Assembly: GCA_948567375.1 (NCBI GenBank)
Contig: OX419758.1
Span: 16,063,001-16,127,000, forward strand
Source: Lunularia cruciata
Taxonomy: Eukaryota; Streptophyta; Marchantiopsida; Lunulariales; Lunulariaceae
Direction: 5' to 3'
Length of the DNA: 64,000 bases
The position numbers and the translations under genes were made by a program. The notes below the pieces were generated by a model, which was not told the DNA's origin, ran no database searches, and was given only the letters and a program-made list of their open reading frames with translations. This document shows positions 54,561-64,000 of this stretch, piece by piece; positions within the stretch are counted from its first letter, which is position 1; the number at the start of each line of letters is the position of its first letter.

Positions 54561-57500
54561 TCTTGAACTAAATGATATAGATCCTCCGAAGGTATGATTG
54601 GCAGATGAGGAAGGAGGGCCTCTAACATGTTGGAAGCTCCCACCACCACTACAGGTCGGTGAAGACCCAATGATTGTGCTCCTCTCCATTCTAGTGAACC
54701 CCGTGCTGCACCACAAAAGAGACCATCAAAATGGTATGGAGATAGCCAAAAATCTCCACCACCAATGGGATGAAGGTGCCAAAGGTGTGTTGTGCAATGT
54801 AGTGGTCCTCCTTTCACCTACTAACAATGGTCATTGTAGCTCCTGCTTGTGAGCCCACTGTAACCAAGGATTCTGACCTGCAACCACCACATCATAAAAG
54901 ATACATCTGCCATCCATGAATGTGACTATGTCTACCCTCACCCTCTAAGGAGGCAGTCTTGGCAGGTCCAACCAATGCTCAACCTATACATAGGAACAAG
55001 TGGATTGTAAGATCTGAGCTACTATGTCTCGGAGTGCATGGTGAACTTGGGTGGGCTCTACCTCTACAACACAATGCAAAATGTGGATGCTTGAAGTGTC
55101 AAATGTATCCCTGCATGCACACTTGTCTGATATCCTTAGCAGAGCTAGATGTGATAGTCCCAAGCATTGGCAAAGTGCCATGGTAAACTCCTCCAAGGTG
55201 AAACAAAAGTCCTTTATCAAAGGAGAGGCATAAGCCATGCCCTAGATTCTTTCCTTCCAAAGGAGAGAATCCTAGCTCTATCAAGAACAAGTGCCTTAGT
55301 GAAGATGCTAGTGAGGGTGTGAGTGTGCATATGTTCATTGAGATATGCATGTATCTTCCTAAAGCATAGGGATATAAAGTCAACAAATTGGTTAAATATT
55401 ATACAAGCGGGTCTTGGCAATAGATCACAACCCACTTGGACATATAGCTGGAATGTATGAGGGACAAAGTCAATTGTCTTGATAGGTGCCAATGGAAAAG
55501 GATGACTATAATATATGAACCTATCTGCCATTAAGGAGGCCTTTAGTACCCATGCTCTAAGATATGATGCCGATGTGATTGCTTCCTATAATATTACACC
55601 ACAACCTCCCATGTCTATGAGGAGAGCAATCTGCAAGCTAAGCCACTAGTTTGCTAATTGAGTGTAATACTCCAAGGACAAGAGAAGAGAGAAAACACAG
55701 ATTTCACACTCAATCATCCAATGCCACAAAGGAGCACTTTCTCTTTATTATATAGACAGAGAGGATCTCCTCCAAGGAAGCTCCACCATAGGATTAGGCA
55801 CACAGATAGGTGACATGTCAGCAAGCTCCACCCTTGGATTACTTACTTGAATGGGTGACATTTTGGTCCTGGTCCTATCTAGTTTGTCAAACAAGCTTGG
55901 ACCAAAGGGAATCTTTTAGGGAATCTTCCTATAGGAATCTAAGAATCATATGGGTGAGGTACCATTGGAAAGCTCTTGACAAGACAAAGCTAGTGGGAGG
56001 GAGGGTCAGCCTTCCCTGTTTTGGGAAGAATGTACATATTTTTGAGGCCTAATTCATCCATTTAGGCCTCTGAAGTTGCCTTCAAAGATTTAAGGCATAT
56101 TTCAATTCCTACTCTATTAGTAGAAGTCCCATTTTGGTGATACCTCTTTCTGATCTGTTTAGTCCCTCATGTGTAACATCCTTCCAAATGTTACCAAACC
56201 AATTCTCACCTTTAAATCATATGTCTAGCTATTGGTTCTAAGGTTTTCAATTCTATTTCAATTTATGCCCTATTAGTAGAATTACTCTTTTGGTGATAAT
56301 TCTATCTAATCTATTTTGACCATCATGTATAACATCATTCTCAATGTTACCAAACTGAATTTCACATCTACGTCATATGGCTAGCTCTTGGTATTACATT
56401 GAGAGAGCATGCATGGCCCTAAAAGAGTAAAGAAGGTATGACGTATGGTGTAGATGGGTGAGAGGTACTATTGTGAGAAGGTATGTATGGGCAAAATAGA
56501 AGGCTCTAGGTACATAACATCATGTGAGGATGAGTATGCCACTTGGGTACTCCCAAGCAAGGGAGGAGATGAGCATGGGCAACAACTTGTACTAAGGTAT
56601 CAAAGATATATGTTCTACAAATCATCCTCTCCTAAGCAAGAACCCAAAACCCCAAACCCCTTGATGGAAATTGGAAACCAAGTGTGAAGTTTGTGGCAAT
56701 GAGAGTTGTATGTGGATTCTAGTCCTTGCATTTATGAGTTTTGATTGGTAAACCCAAAGCCTCTAAATTAAGATTGAACATCAACACTAATTGAACTACA
56801 TCCTATTAAGGGCCTACAATATGTGTATCATCTAAGAGAGATGGAAAGGGACAAGTGGGTAAAGCAACTACAACCTTTTGCAAAGCTATGCAATAAGCTA
56901 TGGCAAATAATGGTCCTTCCAAGGGATCTCCCTAGCATGTGCTCTTTGTTAAAGCCAACTACATGAAATCCCCTATGGTAGTATAATGGCTATACAATAA
57001 AGGTGTCTTAATACCACAATATTCATTTACAATGAGAATCAAGGGAGTGATCTGATTCCTTACTAAACAAAGAGTTTGAAAAAAGCTAGGACAAGAGATG
57101 GTATTATAGGCTTTTGAGACATCTACTTGGACTACCACCCAATCAACATGGATGACCAAGGAAGCTCTTATGACCACCATGACCATCTTGCAACCCCTTG
57201 GAATAGCCACCACATACTGATAAGGAGATAGGAAAGATGAAAAAGAACGATGAAGTTGGAGACATATTATTTTATGGAACGATGTAAGAAGATGTTTGGA
57301 TATGCAGTGAACACAAGGAGTCCTTGACAAAGCAAGGAGATGAGATGCCTCAAAAAAAGAGTAGCGTTAGGGTCACTAGACCCAAGGAAATTCATTGGAA
57401 AAATGAAAGAGAGGAAGGGAACCAAAATCTTGCATGTCAAGAGAGAGACAATCAAGTAAATGCTAAAAAACCAAATATGAATGCCCTCTATCAAGAAATT

Positions 57501-57900
57501 TGGAGAGTAAAGTAGAGCATGACCAAAGATGGACTCAATAAGTTGTAGCTCTTCATCTAGATGGTAATCATGGACAAATGAAGAGAGATCATATGTGGCT
57601 TATAGATGGAGATCCTATATGGCCTATAATATAACTATAAAAAAGAGTGCTACCTTGAGGGTGATAGGGGCTACTCAAAGATATTCCCAAGCTTGACCTA
57701 ACATCAAGGAATGATGGTGATGTCCATGCTTTGAAGGTAGAGCGTGAGGCTATGATCACTCTATGATCCATCTAGATATTGCTTGGGCTTGGATGGTGTA
57801 CTCCTCTTGCAAAGTTGCCCAATCTCCTCTCATAAAGTGGTGAATCCAAGAGGTGGTCTTGCAATGTCCTAATGCACTCCCATGGGCAAGAGGGAGTAAG
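54561..57900 (-). pseudogene. Non-LTR retroelement copy D, minus strand, split by a solo LTR
   Basis: A more distant member of the same family. From high to low coordinate: a degraded N-terminal part (57.4-57.9 kb); RT with VVVQVDVSKAYNTISCPSFF (about 57100-57165) and, past a stop, GDPLEGPLFAIAYC (56885-56930); then the solo LTR. Below the LTR comes SFGRKESRAWLMPLL, and a CCHC module KCACRDTFDTSSIHILHC followed by HHALRDIV (55028-55121). The last recognisable part is RVDIVTFMDGRCIFYDVVV (near 54890-54960), a good match to the PD-(D/E)XK-type nuclease core of R2-like elements. Frame changes and stops throughout. Confidence 0.75.
55663..56398 (-). repeat. Solo LTR (type A) inside non-LTR copy D
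   Basis: Plus-strand reading TGTAATACTCCAAGGAC to TTGGTATTACA, 736 bp. TTGAG at 55658-55662 is exactly repeated at 56399-56403. Type A structure with the duplicated segment near its right end. Confidence 0.96.
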
Positions 57901-59095
57901 GTCTATTATAAGAAAAGGGTTCAAGTGGAGACATCTCTCACTTAGTCATCTGCCAAGACATCCCATAAAAGTAAGGAGAGGATGGAGCCTGCAAGATGTT
58001 GTAGGGTATAAGAATTCAAGTGTATATATGGAGTCTCAAGAGACTAAGAAGGAAAGCCTAAAAAATGTAACCAAGCATACAAGATTGGTGGTGCATGTAA
58101 AGAGGGAATGGGAGTAAAAAGAGAGTTCAAGAGCTAGGAGAAGCTGCAACATCTGCTTGCATCTACAAGCAAGGAATCAGTCTCCAATGTTGTGCTTGAT
58201 CAATCCCCACCCATGGGCAATCAAGACAAGATTGTGTGGAACTTAACCCTGAGTTAATATCAAAAGGTCTGGATCAACATTGGGTCTGTTTGGCTACAAC
58301 TGCTAATTTGATCCAATTACTTCTTCATCCTTCATTCATTCCAAACACAATGTTTGATGTATCAAAACACCCTTAGTTCAAGAAAGTTATTAAAACCAAG
58401 ATATGTACTCAATGTAGTTTACAAAGTGCAATACTCTTTACAACTATTGGAAGTATAATGCCTTTTTCTTCACTTCTAATTAATCTCCAATGCTACTTCT
58501 TGACTATTAAGAACAATCCTCCTATCAATCCTTGCTAAAAAGGAACTGGCTAGAATCTAATCCTCAGAACCTTCCTCTATGCTATATCAATCAAATAGAA
58601 CTCCTTTCTGTTGAAATCCACTTTTGATTCCTTGCTCTATTGATTAAAGATTTCTCGTCAAGACACACTCTCTTCAATCATTCCAACCAATCAATTTCAA
58701 ATTCTTGCACCCTTTTCTTTGAAATCTTGTAATCCTAAAGAAATCCCAAACCCTCAAACTCTTCTCTTTCAATCCATATCAATCTTCTCAGTCAAGACTC
58801 TTGAAAAGCCTTTTCCTTGCTAACTCTCTAATTTTCTTCCCTCTCCTTTCATGTGATAATCCTCCTTTAATAATGCTGCATAATCCTTACTTCCGTCATC
58901 CTCTCAAACCCGCCTCCAAGCACCAAATAAAGAACTGCCCAACACCACACCAAGTGGACATGCAATCACTTGCCAACAAACCAACATGGCAAAAGTCCAA
59001 CTATTGTTGTGTGATACATCAAAGGTGCAAAGCTACACGTATCAACCCAAAGTATATATTTTGTCAAGTGATCCTAACTTCCACTATAAAGCTCT
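57901..59095. other. Non-coding stretch
   Basis: CT- and AT-rich, with no supported gene. Some short open frames only. Confidence 0.5.
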
Positions 59096-59915
59096 AAAAA
59101 CCACGTATTTGATCTTTATGGAAAATCCTTGAGAAGATGCTTCCAACCAAATCAAGCACATCCCATTTGGCCTACTAACCATAGAGATATCAGCCCCAAA
59201 GTGGTTTCTCCACTCTGATGGTCTCCCTTACCCCTATTGGTATCCCACTCCAATGGTCACCTTGACTCCAATGGTTGTGGTATCATCCTTAATTCTATAT
59301 CTAATGGTATTCTTTAGATGGCCATAACTTTTGCTATAGAGTTTTAATTGCCAAAAAATTGTCTTTATAGAAAGCTCTTGACAAGACTCTTCAAATAAAA
59401 CCAAGAACCCCTCATTGGGCCTTATAAACCCAAAGATATTTGCTCCAATGTGTTTGCTTCAATCCAATGGTCTCATCTACTCTGATGGCATGTTTGAGTT
59501 CATGGTTGTGGTTTCTTAGTATCATTCCAAAGGTCCCTATCCAATGGTCTTTTGCATATAGTTTTAAATTCTAACAAAAAATCTCCAAAAGCCACAAGTG
59601 GGATCTTTATAGAAAGCCCTTGACAAGATGTTTCTAACAAGCATGTTGTATTTGGACATATAACTACAAAGATATCAGCTCCAAAATGTATGCACCACTG
59701 TGATGGTCTACCCATTCCAATGGTGCTTTTTAGTCCGATAGTCTTGGTTTCATGTTGTCATTCCAAATGTCTCTATCTGATGGTCTTCTTCATACAAATG
59801 TAACTTTGCTAAAAGCCTCCAAATGCCAATAATCTGTTATTTATGGAGAGCCCTTGACAAGATGCTTTCAAAAGAGTAAAATATAATCTATTTGGCCCCA
59901 AAGTGCTTGTTCCAT
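59096..59915. repeat. Satellite-like tandem array, period about 233-250 bp
   Basis: Four diverged units anchored on TCTTTATAGAAAGC(C/T)CTTGACAAGA at about 59111, 59361, 59602 and 59835. Each unit also has AAAGATAT(C/T)AGCTCCAAA(A/G)TG and CCAATGGT words and a TGGTCT(C/A)C repeat. Spacing falls from 250 to 233 bp. Confidence 0.85.
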
Positions 59916-62560
59916 CCTTGAAGGTCTCTTCTCAACCAAAAGTGACTTCTAGCTCAAATACATCACCACTACATTCACTAATGAAGCTCATAAAATGGAA
60001 ACTTGATCAAATTGGTTTTACAATCTACTTCATGACAATGATGGTGAAGCAATATGTATGGACAAACTACATGCTAATGTGGAAGAGCCTGGTCTTGTAG
60101 ATCAAGGAGAGGAGGCTACTCTTGGGATGGAGGTGGATCCTATAGTGAGGGTGGAAAGGAAGAACTAAGAGGGGTGGTGGTGGAGGTGAGGACAAGGCAT
60201 GTCTATACAAATGGGATCCTCTTGTGGTACTCTCATATCTTCAAAATTTTCTTTTGATGATCATATCAAGTTTAAGTGCTAAGAGAACCATAGAGAATGA
60301 TGCAATTATTGGATAAGCACTTAGACTGATGTAGGATAATCCCAAGTACTTGTAGGCCGGCCTACTTGCAAGATGTTTAGCTACTTGGAGTGATGTAACA
60401 TAATCCCAAATGTTGACAAGAAGAATGAGTATGGAGACCATATGAGCTACATGGCCAAGTATCAAGGTGACAAGCAAAGTTGTATCACAATGGACATGAA
60501 AAGCACTCAAAGAGGTGTAGAATGACCTTGAGTGCTTGTGGATGGAACAATACTTAAAGTGTTGAAGGATCATTGGAGTGCTTGCAAGATATGCAACAAG
60601 CATAGTACCAATAGGTGAGGCATATTGGCACAAGTGTTGAGTGCCACCTTGGCACTTGGAGGGAACTACCACCACAATTTGAGCCTGCCACCTATGGCAC
60701 TTATCTCTAACAACACTCACTACCAAGGGCCATTACTTACAAGATAACCATTGGCACTTGGCAGGCAAGTGTGGCATGGGAAAAATTAGTTGGCAAATGG
60801 ATTTCTAGCATGTAGGAGAGGACAACATGAAAAAGCCTTTGCTTGCATAATGGCAAGTGCCTAATAGCTTTTTAACTGCTAGAGTGCTAAAGAATGACCA
60901 AGATCTGGGTGTATAAATTGAAGTGCTTGGCCTGCAAAGGCACTTTTTTGCAACTCAATCTATCTACTTAGCTGATCAAGTAGTGTCTTGCAAATTTTTG
61001 TGAAGAAATGAGTACTTAGAGTCATTTTTGAGAGTGGCACTCAACACAATCTCAAATACTTGGCATGAAGTAAGGTACTTGGCAAAGTACATCAGTAGCT
61101 TGTAGCATACCTTTGTGTGCAAAAACCATGGTAGTCACTCCAAGACTTATAGGAAGACCCTTGAGGCCTTCCTTAGATCCCTTGTTGTGAACAAATGAGC
61201 AATATATTGCAGGATAGATGTAATTAGAAGTAAGCACTTTGGATTCCTACTTTGGAATTAGGAGTTATCAAACGTTTGCATGATTATGAGATGAGAGACA
61301 AGAGAGAAAGAACTTCAAAGGGAATGTGGAGCTATCCATTGAATTGGACTAAGGACCATTGGCAGAGGGTACTTGGCCTAGATGTTAGGGTTATAGGAGC
61401 AATGGAAAAGATACTAATTTTTCAAACAAAGAGTTAACCCCTAAAAGTCAAGAGCCATTTTGATAATAAGTGTTCCAAGAACAATGGATGGAGCATAGCT
61501 AGTTACCTACCCAAAGAGCCATTGTAGAAGCAATAATGAAACTTTTAAAATGAAAACAAACCACCTACTTAACCAATGGCCAGACAATGTTCTTTCATTA
61601 TATGTATGCAAGAGAGCCTATGGATTGGCCAAAATGTTTGATAAGTAGTGCAAGCTCTTGCATAGAGATTTTGAAGAAAAAGGAGGAGCTACTTACATTG
61701 TTCCTTTTGCAATGCACTACTACATGTGAACAAACCTTCTTGCCAATGAAGAGAGGAAGAGCTTCCCTACTCATTTTCATCCTATAGATTGTTTTAAAGT
61801 GCAACTTGAAGGACCTATTCAGTTTGCCAAGTATCTATTAGGAGATGAAAAATTTGCAAAGACAAGCCAATTTGTGCATGTAGATGAAGAGCTAGCCTGA
61901 CCAAGGCTTCAAAGAGGAAGAACACCACCCCAAAGAAGACATCACTTCTCCAACCACAAAGTCAAAAGCAAGTGCCCAAATTGTTGAAGTGCGCTCTTTA
62001 GAATATGAAGCCAAGGACACTAAGGTTGATGAAGATGAGGACAATGAGGAATAGGGGTCCTTCACTCTACAAGGATCAACTTCTACCTCAAGAGACAACT
62101 AAGAAGGAGATGAACTTGGGAAGATGCTCAATATGCTCCCCAAGTGTAGGACCAAGACATGGATAAGGGCCTGCAAATGAAGAACACATGGTGGATAAAG
62201 CGGCAGTGCCCAAGTAAGCACTTTTGAGTCCAAGAGTTCAAAAAGAAGAGGTTGCAATAAAAGTGCAAGATTGGGCCGAGTGCTTAAAGAACCATGAACT
62301 TTAGCCAAGAGAAGAAGAGGAGGCCAATGATCACACAAAAGAAGAATATCCTATCACTAACAATGCCAAAAAAAGCAAAGAAGGTTCACATTGTGACAAA
62401 TCTTCCTAAGGTTGCACCTAAAATGGAATCAAAGTGTAGGAAGCACCTACAACATTCAAGTTGGTGTAGGTGTAGGTGTAGGATGGCTTGAATTCCATCA
62501 TTCACTCAGTGGGCCTTTCATTGCAATTATCAAAGTTGTTACTGCCATAGTACCAAGCTA
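59916..62560. other. Word-repetitive non-coding sequence
   Basis: From 60.3 kb onward the words AGTGCTTG, CACTTGGAGT, TTGGCAAGT and their variants occur very often on both strands at irregular spacing. Some open stretches (61587-61787 and 62294-62491 plus, 60241-60726 minus) are short and unlike known proteins. An acidic, Lys-rich stretch near 61.86-62.05 kb reads as decayed coding. Confidence 0.4.
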
Positions 62561-62574
62561 ATTGCCCTTATGTG

Positions 62575-63198
62575 GTGGACTATACCACGTTGATCAAGGC
62601 CATGCACAAGCAGGTCTTCTCTTGGAAGGCCAAAGAAGACCTGGTGAAGGATAAGGCTCTAAAGTCCAAAGATATACAAGGTAGAGGCTTTGAAGGTAAG
62701 TGCCTTGGTGCAAGAGAACTAAGAGTTGACAAGGGGAAGTGCCACTCTTGAGATCATCAAGCATCTAAGACCAAGAGGTTCAAAGGAGATTGGAAGGCAC
62801 TCTACGTTAAGTTTGATCAATTCAAGAAGGAAGCCAAAGACCAAATTTGTAGCAAGTGCTAGGAGGTAGAAAACACTTGGAGTGCCTTAAAGGAGAAGCA
62901 TGACCAAGTAGCAATATTGGAGCTTCATATGCAGGGGTATCGGAAGGAAGTGGTAGCTCAATAGGAACATCTTACCAAGGAAGTAGAGGAAGAGAGGATC
63001 AAGCCTATGGAAAGCCTCCAAGTGCTAGAAGAAAAGAAGGCTAAATGGGGTAGGCAATCAAAGCAAAGAAAAGAAGATCAGCTCAAGGCATTGCACCAAG
63101 TAGACAAGATCCATGACTGGTTCATGGAGATGTTGAAGGAAGAAAAAGTAGTGTTGGCCTTGAGGACCAAATGCCACAAAATGAAGATGCAAGTCTAG
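62575..63198 (+). pseudogene. Unidentified decayed coding region with predicted coiled coil
   Basis: A mostly continuous plus-strand reading with a few stops: VVDYTTLIKAMHKQVFSWKA, then RFKGDWKALYVKFDQFKKEA, EVENTWSALKEKHDQVAILE and the open piece from 63007, MESLQVLEEKKAKWGRQ to MEMLKEEKVVLALRTKC. It is rich in Lys, Glu and Leu with heptad-like spacing, so a coiled coil is likely. Such proteins occur in plant retroelement-associated ORFs and in host genes alike. I assign no function. Confidence 0.35.
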
Positions 63199-64000
63199 TT
63201 ATTATAAAATGAGGCCTATGAGGAGGAGTGCATGAACAACTTGTCCTTGCACTTGAAGAGCATTTGAATAAAAAATTCAATGAAGTATGCCAGACCTTCT
63301 TATCAGAGATACTTAGGTATCAAGCCTGAATAGACCAACTCATTAGATATGTGAGAGGTGAATGAAGTCCTTCACCCCCAATAGTTCCAGTCCAAGGCAC
63401 TCCCCAAAAAGGAAGTCCTTTAGTAAGACATGCACTCATTAGTAAGGATTAGGTACTTAGAGTTATAGAATAGTCAGGCACTCTGAGTAGGCATGCTTGC
63501 ACTTAGCATTGTATGTATTTTAGAGAAGTGCACTCAAAGTTAAGTGGCACTTGGAGTTGTATAAAGTTGAGGATGAGTGTCCTTGGAATTGCACTACACT
63601 CAAAGTTGTATGTACTTGAAGAGGAGGGCCCTAAGGTTTGTTTAGGTACTTGGGATTGTACACTGAAGATAGATTAGGTGTGGTTTGATATCTCCCTTGA
63701 CATGTGAAGGAGTCCAAGCATTCTATAAATGATTAGGATAATATAGGATTCGAATAATAAGATCAGTGATGGACAGTTTAGAACAAGATTTCTTAGGATT
63801 CACTTGGGATTCAGATCCCTTTAGCTTGGAGCAAGACTTTTATATAATGTTGAGTGCCATTGGTAGTCATGGTCATTTGCTTTTGTAATGCATACTTTAA
63901 TTACAAGTAAAGACTGCTCTTACTTCTTTGCAAGTTCTATGTCCTACATTTTGCTTCTTGTTTCAATGTCTAAGCAAGAGTATAGGTGAGGAGTTTCATA
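63199..64000. other. Non-coding, same word-repetitive type
   Basis: Repeats of GCACTTGGAGTTGTA, GTACTTGGGATTGTA and GCACTCAAAGTT at irregular intervals between 63.45 and 63.7 kb; no gene. Confidence 0.45.

Noticed and set aside
60241..60726. 161-codon minus-strand ORF
   Set aside because: No recognisable motif, lies in word-repetitive sequence, and lacks support as a gene.
1..64000. tRNA, rRNA or CRISPR-like arrays
   Set aside because: The regular tandem repeats seen are minisatellites without unique spacers, and I found no cloverleaf or rRNA-like sequence by reading. The iMet matches are retroelement primer sites, not tRNA genes.

Overview
This looks like a gene-poor stretch of a large plant nuclear genome. 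It holds one apparently intact intron-containing gene, at 39.6-40.9 kb. Almost everything else recognisable is decayed mobile DNA: chromodomain Ty3/gypsy elements, one Ty1/copia element, a PIF/Harbinger transposase relic, and four relics of a non-LTR retroelement with restriction-like-endonuclease (R2-type) architecture. The old, deeply nested insertions, the many solo LTRs and the plant-type gene suggest a gymnosperm-like (or possibly fern-like) genome. That assignment is inference; no diagnostic marker is present.

Layout. 0-11 kb: a copia pol relic is split by an unknown 1.5-kb insertion and then by gypsy element 1 (3579-10175), which has both LTRs, PBS, gag, pol, chromodomain and PPT but many nonsense codons. 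11-14.6 kb: AT-rich sequence without recognisable genes. 14.6-24.1 kb: gypsy element 2, 5'-truncated and interrupted by a 4-kb pyrimidine-rich insertion and two solo LTRs. 24.1-33.8 kb: a multi-level nest. Non-LTR copy A is cut by gypsy element 3 and by a plus-strand solo LTR. That LTR is itself cut by minus-strand gypsy element 4, whose gag contains yet another solo LTR. 35.4-38.2 kb: 5' part of minus-strand gypsy element 5, with an LTR inserted in its LTR, followed by non-LTR copy C. 39.6-40.9 kb: a four-exon gene for a 226-residue EBP-family (sterol delta8-delta7 isomerase-like) membrane protein. 41.3-42.9 kb: Harbinger transposase relic split by a solo LTR. 43-50 kb: diverged sequence with a few unassigned open frames and GGC/GCC-rich irregular repeats. 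50-58 kb: non-LTR copies B (plus) and D (minus, cut by a solo LTR). 58-64 kb: tandem repeats of about 240 bp, word-repetitive sequence and a coiled-coil-coding relic.

Functional picture. The only plausible active host gene is the EBP-like gene. Its fold motifs are conserved, but four of six positions known to be essential in human EBP appear substituted (His to Tyr, Glu to Lys, Asn to Lys, Trp to Phe). It may therefore be a diverged paralogue or pseudoenzyme rather than the housekeeping isomerase. No mobile element here appears capable of autonomous movement. Solo LTRs with perfect 5-bp target duplications and the nesting order give a readable insertion history.
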